The notes beneath the pieces are model-generated. The model worked only from the letters and a program-made list of their open reading frames with translations. It was not told the DNA's origin and did not search any database. Positions 7,583-15,232 of a stretch of 21,075 nucleotides of DNA are shown piece by piece. Position 1 is the first letter of the stretch; every line of letters begins with the position of its first letter. Source of the DNA: DASRCB01 sp035653295. Its GTDB lineage: Bacteria > Acidobacteriota > Terriglobia > Bryobacterales > Bryobacteraceae. The stretch is taken from contig DASRCB010000024.1 in assembly GCA_035653295.1 (NCBI GenBank), positions 1-21,075 of the forward strand. The letters are read 5' to 3'. The translations under genes were made by a program, and so were the position numbers.

Positions 7583-8523
7583 TTCTGCGCCTCATAAGCG
7601 TCGAGTTGCCTGCTCTGTAGCGCCTGCGGCGACACTCCGAGTTGCTGTCGGAGGGGGTCGGAGATCAGGGTGCGATCGTAGGGTTCCTGAGTCCACTCCT
7701 GCTGCGCGTTCTTCAGGAACTGAGTGCCGTAGACCTGCTTTCGCCCGATCGTCTGGAGGTAGCGGTCGAGCGTGGCCGCGGCGATCCAGATTGCCGTGGG
7801 CTGGCCCTTCGAGACCGCGATCAGGGCGAGAGTATGGGCCAGCAGATAATCGTCGGCCGAGCCTCCGTGCTGGAAAATAAACGCGGCATGCTCGAAGTCG
7901 CCGCCGGTATGCAGGGCGCCGGAGGCAAGCAGTTTCCGGGTCTGCTCGCGGCGCCCGGCATCCGCCTTATCGACGATTGCCCAATCGATAGTGGGCGCCA
8001 TTCGCGCCTTCTGATCCTCGTCGTAGATGGCGGACATTTCCGTGGACGGCGCGTCGGAATCGCCTGCGGTGTATGCTCGGTTTGGCTGCCAGTCGGTGGC
8101 GACCTTGGCCTCGGATGAGGCTCGCTGAAACACCCAGGGCGGTATGACGATCTGAGGCGGAATGTCGGCGGGGCGCAGTTCGGCGCGATCGCCCGCCAGG
8201 GTCATGAGGAAATCATCCCGGCCGTTCGGATTATTGGCGTTGGTAATTGTCAGGCGCAAAGCGTCGCCGACGAGGCGCGCATTCTGAACGGTTTCGCGGC
8301 GGACGGCGCTGGAAATATCAGCGAAGATGGAACCGGTGGAGGTCAGTTTCGCCGGGCGATCGAACGCGCCCCGAAAGGCGCCGTTGTCCTGCGCGAGCGT
8401 CAACACGAACAGGTTGCGCTCGCCGAGCCGCATGACCCATATGCCGGCGAACCGGGAGGCGTCCGCCGCATGCAGACCGGCCACGCCGAGCAGCGCCGCC
8501 GCTATCGCGATTGGCGTCTTCAT
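7579..8523 (-). CDS. Secreted protein with a C-terminal DUF6624-like domain
   Basis: The product has 314 residues. The start is ATG 8523, overlapping the hpt stop codon (ATGA). The N-terminus 'MKTPIAIAAALLGVAGLHAADA' is a clear Sec signal peptide with likely cleavage after LHA or HAA. Residues about 24-110 look like a beta-rich lipocalin-like or 'amount-of-change' domain ('FAGIWVMRLGERNL'). The second half has 'AAFIFQHGG', 'DYLLAHTLA' and 'AAATLDRYLQ', which resemble the DUF6624 family found in many uncharacterised bacterial proteins. That assignment is from memory of the pattern and is tentative. The protein probably acts in the periplasm; its link to purine salvage is only positional. Confidence 0.7.
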   Translation of the reverse strand: MKTPIAIAAALLGVAGLHAADASRFAGIWVMRLGERNLFVLTLAQDNGAFRGAFDRPAKLTSTGSIFADISSAVRRETVQNARLVGDALRLTITNANNPNGRDDFLMTLAGDRAELRPADIPPQIVIPPWVFQRASSEAKVATDWQPNRAYTAGDSDAPSTEMSAIYDEDQKARMAPTIDWAIVDKADAGRREQTRKLLASGALHTGGDFEHAAFIFQHGGSADDYLLAHTLALIAVSKGQPTAIWIAAATLDRYLQTIGRKQVYGTQFLKNAQQEWTQEPYDRTLISDPLRQQLGVSPQALQSRQLDAYEAQK

Positions 8524-9071
8524 AGGGGTACGCTGACGTCCTCCAGCACGCAAATGTCGCGCAGGTTGCGGTAATCCTCTGCGTAGTCGAGCCCGTAGCC
8601 GACGACGAACTCGTCCGGAATCGTAAATCCGACGTATTCAATGACCACCGGCCGCTGCCGCCGGTCGGGCTTGTCGAGCATGGCCGCTACATGGATAGAT
8701 CGCGGCCGGCGCTGTTCCAGCACACGAATGAGATAGCTGAGCGTCACCCCGCTGTCGACAATGTCTTCCACCACCAGCACGTCGCGCCCTTCGATGGACA
8801 CGTCGAGGTCTTTAGTGACCCGCACCTGGCCGGAGGTGGTTTTGTTCTGGCCGTAGCTGGAGATGCCCATGAACTCCACACGGCAGGGCGTGGTGACGGC
8901 GCGCGCCAGGTCGGCGAGGAAGACGAAAGAGCCTTTCAGGATACCGATCAGGTACAGCGGCCCTTCCGGAAAATCAGCTGAGATCTGCGCCGCGAGCTCG
9001 CGAACCCTGCGGCCAATCTGCTCTTCGGTGATGAGGACGCGCCTGGGCGCGCTGTGATTAGTCGGCTTCAA
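8520..9071 (-). CDS. hpt: Hypoxanthine(-guanine) phosphoribosyltransferase
   Basis: The product has 183 residues with the type-I phosphoribosyltransferase fold. 'GILKGSFVFLADL' is the PPi loop. 'VEFMGISSYGQNKTTSG' is the flexible catalytic loop. 'DVLVVEDIVDSGVTL' is the PRPP-binding signature with the paired acidic residues ED. 'YVGFTIPDEFVVGYGLDYAEDYRNL' is the base-binding hood, standard for HPRT. It converts hypoxanthine or guanine plus PRPP to IMP or GMP in purine salvage. There is no ATG or GTG near the expected start before 'VLITEEQI'. The only conventional alternative codon is TTG at 9071, which gives a normal-length protein overlapping the upstream gene by 14 bases. An ATC or ATT start further in is the other option. 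Confidence 0.9.
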   Translation of the reverse strand: MKPTNHSAPRRVLITEEQIGRRVRELAAQISADFPEGPLYLIGILKGSFVFLADLARAVTTPCRVEFMGISSYGQNKTTSGQVRVTKDLDVSIEGRDVLVVEDIVDSGVTLSYLIRVLEQRRPRSIHVAAMLDKPDRRQRPVVIEYVGFTIPDEFVVGYGLDYAEDYRNLRDICVLEDVSVPL

Positions 9072-9900
9072 CCGCGGGCCTGCGCAGGCGTGTGCTGCCG
9101 GGTCCAATGTGGATGTGCGCGCCGGTGGCCTTGCCGGCAACCGCCGCGCGGAAGGCGTAAAACGGGATATTCTTCGCTTCCAGGTATTGCCGCAGCCACT
9201 CGCCTTCCTTCTGGTCGGGGCTGAGGGCCACATCGACGCGGCCGCGATGGTCGAAGCCAAGGGCGCGGTGCACTGCCGTCTCGCCGAAAGCGCTGATGGG
9301 CAGCGGATGCAGGAACTGCTTTGAAAAGGCAGTCTCAATCCCGCGGATATCGGCGGCGGTCAGCGTGCCCTTGCCGTTGAAGTGCTCCTCGACGCCGCTG
9401 AAAGGCGTAGCGCCGGGAGTTGCGCCGGTCTCCAGATGCGCGCTGGCCACAAGTTCCCTGAGCAGTTGCGCTCGCGCGTTGGCGAGGTCCAGCGTGGTCT
9501 GCCGGAGGCTGAGTTCCTGCCGCAGCGGTTCGAGGGCGTTCCGCGCCACGATGCCGGTGTCGATCAGCTTTTGGGTATCGGCAATTCGTGCGTTCTCACG
9601 ATCGACGCGGCGCTGGGCGGCCGCGACCATGTCCTGGGCATCCTTTTCACTGAGGTTCTCGACGGTGCTGGGGCCGTAAAGCGTATGCTGGATAACGAGT
9701 TGGTCCTGCAGGTCGGCGAGCTGGTCCTGGGCCTGAGCGAGGCGCGTCCGGGGGAGGGCTCCGGCGTCAACCAGGGACGAGATCCGCGCGGTTTCCTGGT
9801 TGGCCAAATCGAGCTGCTCGGTTGCGAGTTTGTCGGCAGCGGCCTGAGCGAAGGCGGGAATCGCCGCAAACGCAAGAAAACAGGCCCGGAATTGTCGCAT
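9058..9900 (-). CDS. Secreted coiled-coil protein with a C-terminal His/Asp-rich (metallopeptidase-like?) domain
   Basis: The product has 280 residues. The N-terminal signal peptide has cleavage near AFAQA (16-20). Residues about 23-150 are strongly helical with heptad character and two related segments, 'SSLVDAGALPRTRLAQAQDQL' (cut here for length) and 'KLIDTGIVARNALEPL'. These resemble the helical hairpins of TolC-type or HlyD-type proteins. The C-terminal domain (about 168-268) has 'FDHRGRVDVAL' (H218, D223) and 'GAHIHIG' (H262, H264). Such H..D plus HxH patterns occur in zinc peptidases of the M15 or M23 type, but the spacing does not match either family exactly, so this is a suggestion. 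A long coiled coil fused to a peptidase-like domain recalls EnvC-type cell-wall factors. It is the first gene of the hpt unit. Confidence 0.65.
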   Translation of the reverse strand: MRQFRACFLAFAAIPAFAQAAADKLATEQLDLANQETARISSLVDAGALPRTRLAQAQDQLADLQDQLVIQHTLYGPSTVENLSEKDAQDMVAAAQRRVDRENARIADTQKLIDTGIVARNALEPLRQELSLRQTTLDLANARAQLLRELVASAHLETGATPGATPFSGVEEHFNGKGTLTAADIRGIETAFSKQFLHPLPISAFGETAVHRALGFDHRGRVDVALSPDQKEGEWLRQYLEAKNIPFYAFRAAVAGKATGAHIHIGPGSTRLRRPAVEAD

Positions 9901-9922
9901 CGCTTATTGTCATTGTACCATT

Positions 9923-9944
9923 GGATAAGGAGTATTGCTTATCC
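9923..9944. promoter_or_regulatory. Perfect 7-bp inverted repeat in the divergent region upstream of rsfS
   Basis: GGATAAG (9923-9929) and CTTATCC (9938-9944) are separated by 8 bases, in the 145-base gap between the divergent coiled-coil gene (start 9900) and rsfS (start 10046). An AAGGAG motif at 9927-9932 overlaps the left arm and is followed by TTG 9935, an alternative but poorly spaced rsfS start. On the opposite strand TACAAT sits about 10-15 bases from the 9900 start and may be a -10 box. The repeat could be an operator or an RNA hairpin. Confidence 0.35.
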
Positions 9945-10045
9945 GGGAACGAAGCACGACCGCAGAGAAGATCCCTCCCCACGCTGCCCCGAACGCCTGG
10001 TCTGAACAGCAACACGAAGCCGAAATCGTTGAAAATGCGGACCCC

Positions 10046-10396
10046 ATGTGGCTGAGCGCCGTCCGCGCGGCGGAGTCGAAGAAGGCCAGCGATATTCGTG
10101 TGCTCGACCTTCGGGACGTCACCTCATTCACTGATTTCTTCGTGATCTGCACCGGCGCGAACGCGCGGCAGATCCAGGCCATCGCCGAGGAAGTGGAAGT
10201 GCAGCTCAAGCGCCGCGGAGATCGGCCGATCAGCCTGGAGGGCGTCGAGAACGCCGAATGGGTGCTGGCCGACTACGGCGACTACATTGTCCACATCTTT
10301 TCAAAGCAGGCCCGCGAGTATTACGACCTGGAGCGGCTGTGGCGGCACGCTAAGGACGTGTCAATCCCGAACGAAGAACTGCGCCCGCGGGGCTGA
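10046..10396 (+). CDS. rsfS: Ribosomal silencing factor RsfS
   Basis: The product has 116 residues, the family's normal length (110-130). The core 'DLRDVTSFTDFFVICTG' with following 'ARQIQAIAEEVE' and 'DYGDYIVHIFSKQAREYYDLERLW' is diagnostic of RsfS (YbeB/Iojap). The protein binds uL14 on the 50S subunit and blocks subunit joining when nutrients run low. ATG 10046 is preferred because family members start a few residues before the 'AAESKKA' helix. A TTG at 9935 would add 37 residues after an AAGGAG motif that is too close to the start. The last 47 bases overlap the 3' end of the convergent glycosyltransferase gene. The usual neighbours nadD, obgE and rlmH are absent here. Confidence 0.92.
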   Translation: MWLSAVRAAESKKASDIRVLDLRDVTSFTDFFVICTGANARQIQAIAEEVEVQLKRRGDRPISLEGVENAEWVLADYGDYIVHIFSKQAREYYDLERLWRHAKDVSIPNEELRPRG

Positions 10397-11951
10397 CCGG
10401 ACGCGGCACGCTGTAGACGAGCGCCGCGCCGGAAGCATATTCCTGACGAGCGCCGGCAACACGCGCGGCCAGCGCCTTCAGTGAGTTAAGGCGCGTTCTT
10501 TCATCGGCGCCCTCGAGATCCGAGGCGAAAAGAAGCAACAGCGCGCGATCGTATTGCGGCGGCATGGCGGACAGGGGCTCACCGAGAGCCTTGTCTTCAG
10601 CGGACCGGGGCATCAGCGCGGAGAATGCCGCTCGAGACGCCGGCACGCCGGTGTACATGGAGCTGAGGCCGTCCTTCCAGGCCAGCAGGACATCCCCGGA
10701 ATGCGCATGCGACCGAATCCAGGAGAAGGCCTCGAGTTGTTTCGGACGCTGCGCGCGCCTGAGGCTCACTACAGCTGACAGCTCGCTCCAGCCGGCCTGC
10801 ACATTCCAGATCAGGACCACCATGGCGGCGGCCGCAAACAGCCAACGCGGCGCAGGCGCCAGCCGCGGCCTGTGCCGAGCGATGCCCGTGGCCATCAAAC
10901 GAGCGCAATGCTCCGCCTCCTCCGCGATGCCGGCGAGCAGCACAGGCCAGACGGGCAGGATCAGGCGATCGAGATTGTGATAGGTCCACAGAACCAGCAT
11001 GGGGATGTACAGCGCAGTGACGACCAGATAGAGCGGCCATCCGCGACGCCGTCCCAGCCGGATACATCCCGCTGTGGCCGCGATGAGGAATACGTGCTGC
11101 AGGGGCGTTCCGCCCAGGATATTCATGACTCCGGAGACAAGGTTCCCGGCTACGGCGGCGGACAGCGCTCCAAGCTGGATGAGCAGGTTACCGATGAAGC
11201 CATTGGTCGCGATCAGGGTGAGATACTCCCGCAGGTAACCTCCGTCGCTGGCCTTCACATGCAGGGCCGCCCAGTAATGCCACGCTGCGCCCGCCGGAAG
11301 GGCCATGAGCAGGAAGCGCATGGCGGCGTCGTATCGACGCCTCAGGATGCACCATAACGGCGCGGCAACGAGGAGTGGAAGTCCGGCGGTACGGGTCAGA
11401 TATGCGGCGCCAGCCAGAATTCCTCCGGCGATCGCCCACCAGCGGCTTGCCGGGCCTGGGCTGGCCATGGCCCGTTCCATGGCCACAATCGATCCGAGGA
11501 ACAAACAAAGGAACAGAGGCTCGGAGAAGAGGATCACTCCGGACAGGGCGAAGCTGATGCTGCCCAGCATCAGCGCGGTGAGCAGGAATGATTTCGCCCG
11601 ACCGCAGCCGACGGTCCGCAAGGCGAGCAGCAGAAGCACGGCGGCAAGCGGCAGCAGGACAGCCTGCAGCGCTGTCGCGAGGGGCAGGTTGTGCGGGAAC
11701 TGCGGATCCGCGCGCCAGGCCAGCGACAAATAAAGCGGGTACAGCGGCGGGTATTTCACCTGCCACGGATCGCCGGGCAGTGTCGGAACGCGGTAGCCGC
11801 TACCGGTGGCGAGCGACCGGGCGCTGCTCCAGTACACGGCGTCGTCGTAGTTGTCACCCAGCAGGGGCTGATCGCGGCAGAGCCAGAGGGGCACAGCCAC
11901 GAGGGCCAGCAGCAGGGCAAAACCGACAGCGATGGTGACACGCCGAGGCAT
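10350..11951 (-). CDS. Polytopic membrane glycosyltransferase-like protein (ArnT/PMT-type)
   Basis: The product has 533 residues and about ten or more hydrophobic segments. After the first membrane segment comes 'GDNYDDAVYW' (about 32-41), with paired acidic residues as in the GT-C first loop. 'KYPPLYPLYLSL' (66-77) is a hallmark of the PMT_2/ArnT-like group. The soluble tail is extracytoplasmic by family topology. ATG 11951 was chosen over ATG 11987 because AAGGTGAG lies about 5 bases upstream of it. The donor is probably a polyprenyl-phosphate sugar and the acceptor is unknown. The 3' end overlaps rsfS on the other strand by 47 bases. It is not closely similar to the other GT-C-like protein in the window. 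Confidence 0.68.
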   Translation of the reverse strand: MPRRVTIAVGFALLLALVAVPLWLCRDQPLLGDNYDDAVYWSSARSLATGSGYRVPTLPGDPWQVKYPPLYPLYLSLAWRADPQFPHNLPLATALQAVLLPLAAVLLLLALRTVGCGRAKSFLLTALMLGSISFALSGVILFSEPLFLCLFLGSIVAMERAMASPGPASRWWAIAGGILAGAAYLTRTAGLPLLVAAPLWCILRRRYDAAMRFLLMALPAGAAWHYWAALHVKASDGGYLREYLTLIATNGFIGNLLIQLGALSAAVAGNLVSGVMNILGGTPLQHVFLIAATAGCIRLGRRRGWPLYLVVTALYIPMLVLWTYHNLDRLILPVWPVLLAGIAEEAEHCARLMATGIARHRPRLAPAPRWLFAAAAMVVLIWNVQAGWSELSAVVSLRRAQRPKQLEAFSWIRSHAHSGDVLLAWKDGLSSMYTGVPASRAAFSALMPRSAEDKALGEPLSAMPPQYDRALLLLFASDLEGADERTRLNSLKALAARVAGARQEYASGAALVYSVPRPVSPAGAVLRSGLTRP

Positions 11952-11976
11952 CCGACTCACCTTATCGGCGAGTCGG
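11952..11976 (-). promoter_or_regulatory. Hairpin enclosing the ribosome binding site of the downstream glycosyltransferase gene
   Basis: On the minus strand CCGACTC (11976-11970) and GAGTCGG (11958-11952) form a perfect 7-bp stem with an 11-base loop, directly abutting the ATG at 11951. The Shine-Dalgarno-like AAGGTGAG runs from the loop into the second arm. As RNA this could control translation; as DNA it could be an operator between the divergent glycosyltransferase and glycosidase genes. Confidence 0.4.
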
Positions 11977-12004
11977 CGGTGTTCCATTAGTAACCATATC
12001 CTTG

Positions 12005-15000
12005 ATGAATAATAGGTACACGAAGAACACCTGCGTAACCCTTCTGTGGCCGGTCCTGCTGCTGCCGTATCCGGCGCGCGCCGATTCTGCGCAATACCTG
12101 GACATCGCCCCTTTCGCACAGTTGTCCAGCTGGACTGGGGCGGCTCCGCACCGGCTCGCCGGCGCATCGTCCGCGGGACGCACAGACAATCTCGGGCTGG
12201 AATGGGACGAGGAGCGCGATGTCCGCGAACTGTTGGTGCGGTACCAGGGAGCTGCGCCCACCGGGGCTGTTGTCGAGTACTGGAACAACGGCTGGCCGTG
12301 GGACCCGCCGAAGATGCCCAGCATCGAGGATCCGATGGACGATCCGTGGCAGGGCAAATGGCTGAAGGCTGCCGTCCGCGAGAGCTGTGAGGGCAGCGTC
12401 TGCCGTTATGATTTCCGGCCGCTGGAAACCGAGGAGAACCCGCGCGCCGACCGGCTGCCTGGCGTTGCTTACAGGCGGACGCTCAAAGTGCGGGTGAGGT
12501 GGCCGGGAGCGCCGGTCAACGTCTCGCGGATCGCGGCTTTCTCGGGCACCGGGATCGTATCCCTGCGCCTGCGCGTCGAAGTGGCGGGAGTCGGCGGCAC
12601 GCTTGGCGAGGAGCGCTTCAGCGTCTATAACGGCTTGCTGTCGTCGGTGACGCCCTTCCAGGGCGGCGCCGTCGTCGAGGTGGGCGCGGCGAAGCCGTCG
12701 CTGCCCGGGTCCCATGATCTGACCGTCATCACCGTCGCCGCGACCCATCGTTTTTCTTTCTCTACGTCCGATCTTGCGAGCGGGCCCATTGTCATTCCAC
12801 CCTTCGGCGTTCGCATTACGGACATGGATCATCCCGGCGCCGCGGCGCCCGTCGGCCGCAGGATCCGTGAACGGATACGGCAGGAGCCGGAGCAGACGTA
12901 CGAGCGGGCCACGCGCGAGATTCCTCCGCTGGATCCCTGGGAGCGTGAATGGGCCGGCCAGCTTTACCTGCCGCTGGCGGCGGACTCGAGCTGGCAGAAA
13001 TTCGCTTTCGAAATCGGCGGGAACGTTTTCATCAGTAAGACCGGCACGAAGGCAAAAGGGCGCGAGCTGGCGCGCCTGCGGTGGAGTGGCGATCGCATCA
13101 CCTGGAAGATCGGCACGGGCGAGAAGCCGTATTACCGCGAAGACCACAAGGTGACCATACGCAAGCTGGATGGTTGTCTGCCGGTCGGCATTCAGGAATG
13201 GGACAGCGAGGGGCTGCACTACACAGAGGAAGCTTTCGCCACGCTGCTGCGCGGTCCGCTGGCCCCGGAGGATCCGGGCCGGAATGAGGAGACCTCCGCG
13301 GTGCTCATGCTAAGGCTGAGTGCGAGGAGCGCGGGTGCGGGCGGCACGGCGCATGTCGTGATTTCGGACGATCCAGCCGAATCGCTGACGCTGGACGGGC
13401 ATTTGGTTTCAGCCGGCGCCCAGGTTCGTGCCGCGATAGAGGGCGGGAACGTGAGCGCGGAAGGCGGCGCCATTCGCGCCAGCTTCAGCGTGCCGGCGGG
13501 CGGCGAGAGCGCACTGGTGCTGAAAGTGCCGTTTGTCTCCGATTTATCGGCAGCCGATGCTGCCGACCTGGAGCGGCTCGACTACGCCACGGAGCGCGCG
13601 CGCGTGGTCCAGTACTGGACGCATCTCGTGGATGCCGGAAGGCGCTTCAGCGTGCCCGAGCCGAAGTTCAACGATCTGACGCGTTCGGTGGTGGCGCAGA
13701 TCCACATCAGCGCGGCGAAGGACCCGGGAACCGGGCTGTATATCCTGCCGGCGGCGAGCTACGCCTACGACGTGTTCTGGAACGAAGCCTGTTATCAGGC
13801 GCTGCTGCTGGATACGCTCGGACAGAAGGATGACGCGGCGCGGTTTCTCGAGACCATCATGCGCCTGCAGGGCAGCAGGAACTTCCCCGGCCTGCAAACG
13901 GGTCCGCCAGACGGGATCTTTCACGGGGCAAAGATCAGCGACACATACGACTACACCATGTCCGGTTACGGCCTCGATCACGGGACGGTGCTGTGGACCC
14001 TGGCGCAGCACTATCTTTACACGCGGGATCGGCAATGGCTGGAGCACGCCTGGCCGCACATGAAGAAGGCCATCGACTGGATCGAGCAGCAGCGCGCGGC
14101 CAACAAGATTACCGATATTCACGGCCAGAAGGTGCGGTGGTACGGATTGCTCCCGGCCTGCCAGCTGGAGGACAATCCCGACTGGGCCAACTGGTTCGTG
14201 ATCGACGCTTATGCCTGGGCCGGTATGGCGCGCACGGCGGAGGCGCTGGCCGATATCGGCAGCCCTGAGGCGGAGCGCGTGCGCCGGCAAGCTGACGATT
14301 ACCTGCGGGACATTCGCGACGACATTCGCCGCGCGATTGAGTCCGCGCCGGTGGTCCGCATGCAGGACGGCGCCTACGAGCCTTATGTGCCGGTGACGCC
14401 GACCCGGCGGTTTCGCATTTTCGGTCCCATTCGCCGCGACTATTACCAGCGCTACGGCCAGCCCGCGGACGTGAATCCCCTGATGCGCCTGGGAGCGGAC
14501 CGCGACACGCTCTGCGGCCCGGTGCTGTTCCTGTTCCTTGGGGTATTCGATGTTCACGAGCCGATCGCCAACTGGATTCTGGACGACTGGGAAGATAACG
14601 AGACGCTCAGCAGCGGGATGGGCATGAATGTGCACGGCATGACCGACGATCGTTACTGGTTCAGCCAGGGCGGCATGGTATTTCAGGCGAACCTGGTGAA
14701 TCCGGTTCCCGCGTATCTGCGCCTGCATGAGACATCGGCGGCCATTCGCGATCTGTATAACGACTTTGTCGCGTGTTTTTATCCCCAGGTGAATGTGTTC
14801 ACGGAAGAGTTTCATCAGTGGCGGCACGGCAGCGGGCCCTTCTACAAGACGCCGGATGAGGCGCGTTTCACGCACCGGCTGCGCGACACCCTCGCGCTCG
14901 AAGACGGGGACACGCTGTGGCTGGCCCCCGGAGCGCCGCGGCGCTGGCTGGCCTCCAGCGACGGCATTCGCGTGGATCGTCTGCAGACCTTCTTCGGCCC

Positions 15001-15232
15001 GGTAAGTTACAACCTGCATGCGGGCAGCGAAACCGGCGTGATCGAAGGGGAAGTTACTCTGCCGAATGTCCGCGCGCCGAAGACTGCGTGGCTTGTCGTC
15101 CGGCCGCCGTCAGGACGCATTCAGAGCGTGACCCTTGACGGGAAGCCCTGGACGAAGATCGACCGCGCGCTCGAAGCTGTGGAACTGCCGGCGAGCGCCG
15201 CGCCCATGAGGATCGAGGTGCGGTACCGATGA
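12005..15232 (+). CDS. Large secreted six-hairpin-type glycosidase-like protein
   Basis: The product has 1075 residues. The signal peptide (1-26, ending ARA before D27) implies export. Residues about 27-520 look beta-rich. Near residue 527 a helical region begins ('ERARVVQYWTHLVD', 'ASYAYDVFWNEACYQALLLD', 'YGLDHGTVLWTLAQHYLYTRD', 'WPHMKKAIDWIEQQR'), which has the paired-helix rhythm of an (alpha/alpha)6 barrel as in GH15/GH63/GH78-type enzymes. A small beta domain closes the protein after about residue 960 ('LWLAPGAPRRWL', 'SGRIQSVTLDGKPW'), as in rhamnosidase-like and GH65/95-like proteins. I cannot assign a CAZy family or catalytic residues. The likely role is hydrolysis of plant or microbial glycans outside the cytoplasm. 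TTG at 12002 is an alternative start, and no good ribosome binding site is seen. Its stop overlaps the next start (ATGA 15229-15232). Confidence 0.7.
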   Translation: MNNRYTKNTCVTLLWPVLLLPYPARADSAQYLDIAPFAQLSSWTGAAPHRLAGASSAGRTDNLGLEWDEERDVRELLVRYQGAAPTGAVVEYWNNGWPWDPPKMPSIEDPMDDPWQGKWLKAAVRESCEGSVCRYDFRPLETEENPRADRLPGVAYRRTLKVRVRWPGAPVNVSRIAAFSGTGIVSLRLRVEVAGVGGTLGEERFSVYNGLLSSVTPFQGGAVVEVGAAKPSLPGSHDLTVITVAATHRFSFSTSDLASGPIVIPPFGVRITDMDHPGAAAPVGRRIRERIRQEPEQTYERATREIPPLDPWEREWAGQLYLPLAADSSWQKFAFEIGGNVFISKTGTKAKGRELARLRWSGDRITWKIGTGEKPYYREDHKVTIRKLDGCLPVGIQEWDSEGLHYTEEAFATLLRGPLAPEDPGRNEETSAVLMLRLSARSAGAGGTAHVVISDDPAESLTLDGHLVSAGAQVRAAIEGGNVSAEGGAIRASFSVPAGGESALVLKVPFVSDLSAADAADLERLDYATERARVVQYWTHLVDAGRRFSVPEPKFNDLTRSVVAQIHISAAKDPGTGLYILPAASYAYDVFWNEACYQALLLDTLGQKDDAARFLETIMRLQGSRNFPGLQTGPPDGIFHGAKISDTYDYTMSGYGLDHGTVLWTLAQHYLYTRDRQWLEHAWPHMKKAIDWIEQQRAANKITDIHGQKVRWYGLLPACQLEDNPDWANWFVIDAYAWAGMARTAEALADIGSPEAERVRRQADDYLRDIRDDIRRAIESAPVVRMQDGAYEPYVPVTPTRRFRIFGPIRRDYYQRYGQPADVNPLMRLGADRDTLCGPVLFLFLGVFDVHEPIANWILDDWEDNETLSSGMGMNVHGMTDDRYWFSQGGMVFQANLVNPVPAYLRLHETSAAIRDLYNDFVACFYPQVNVFTEEFHQWRHGSGPFYKTPDEARFTHRLRDTLALEDGDTLWLAPGAPRRWLASSDGIRVDRLQTFFGPVSYNLHAGSETGVIEGEVTLPNVRAPKTAWLVVRPPSGRIQSVTLDGKPWTKIDRALEAVELPASAAPMRIEVRYR

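Noticed and set aside
13544..15019. 491-codon antisense frame in the glycosidase gene
   Set aside because: It is a shadow of the glycosidase barrel region, with no motif or ribosome binding site.
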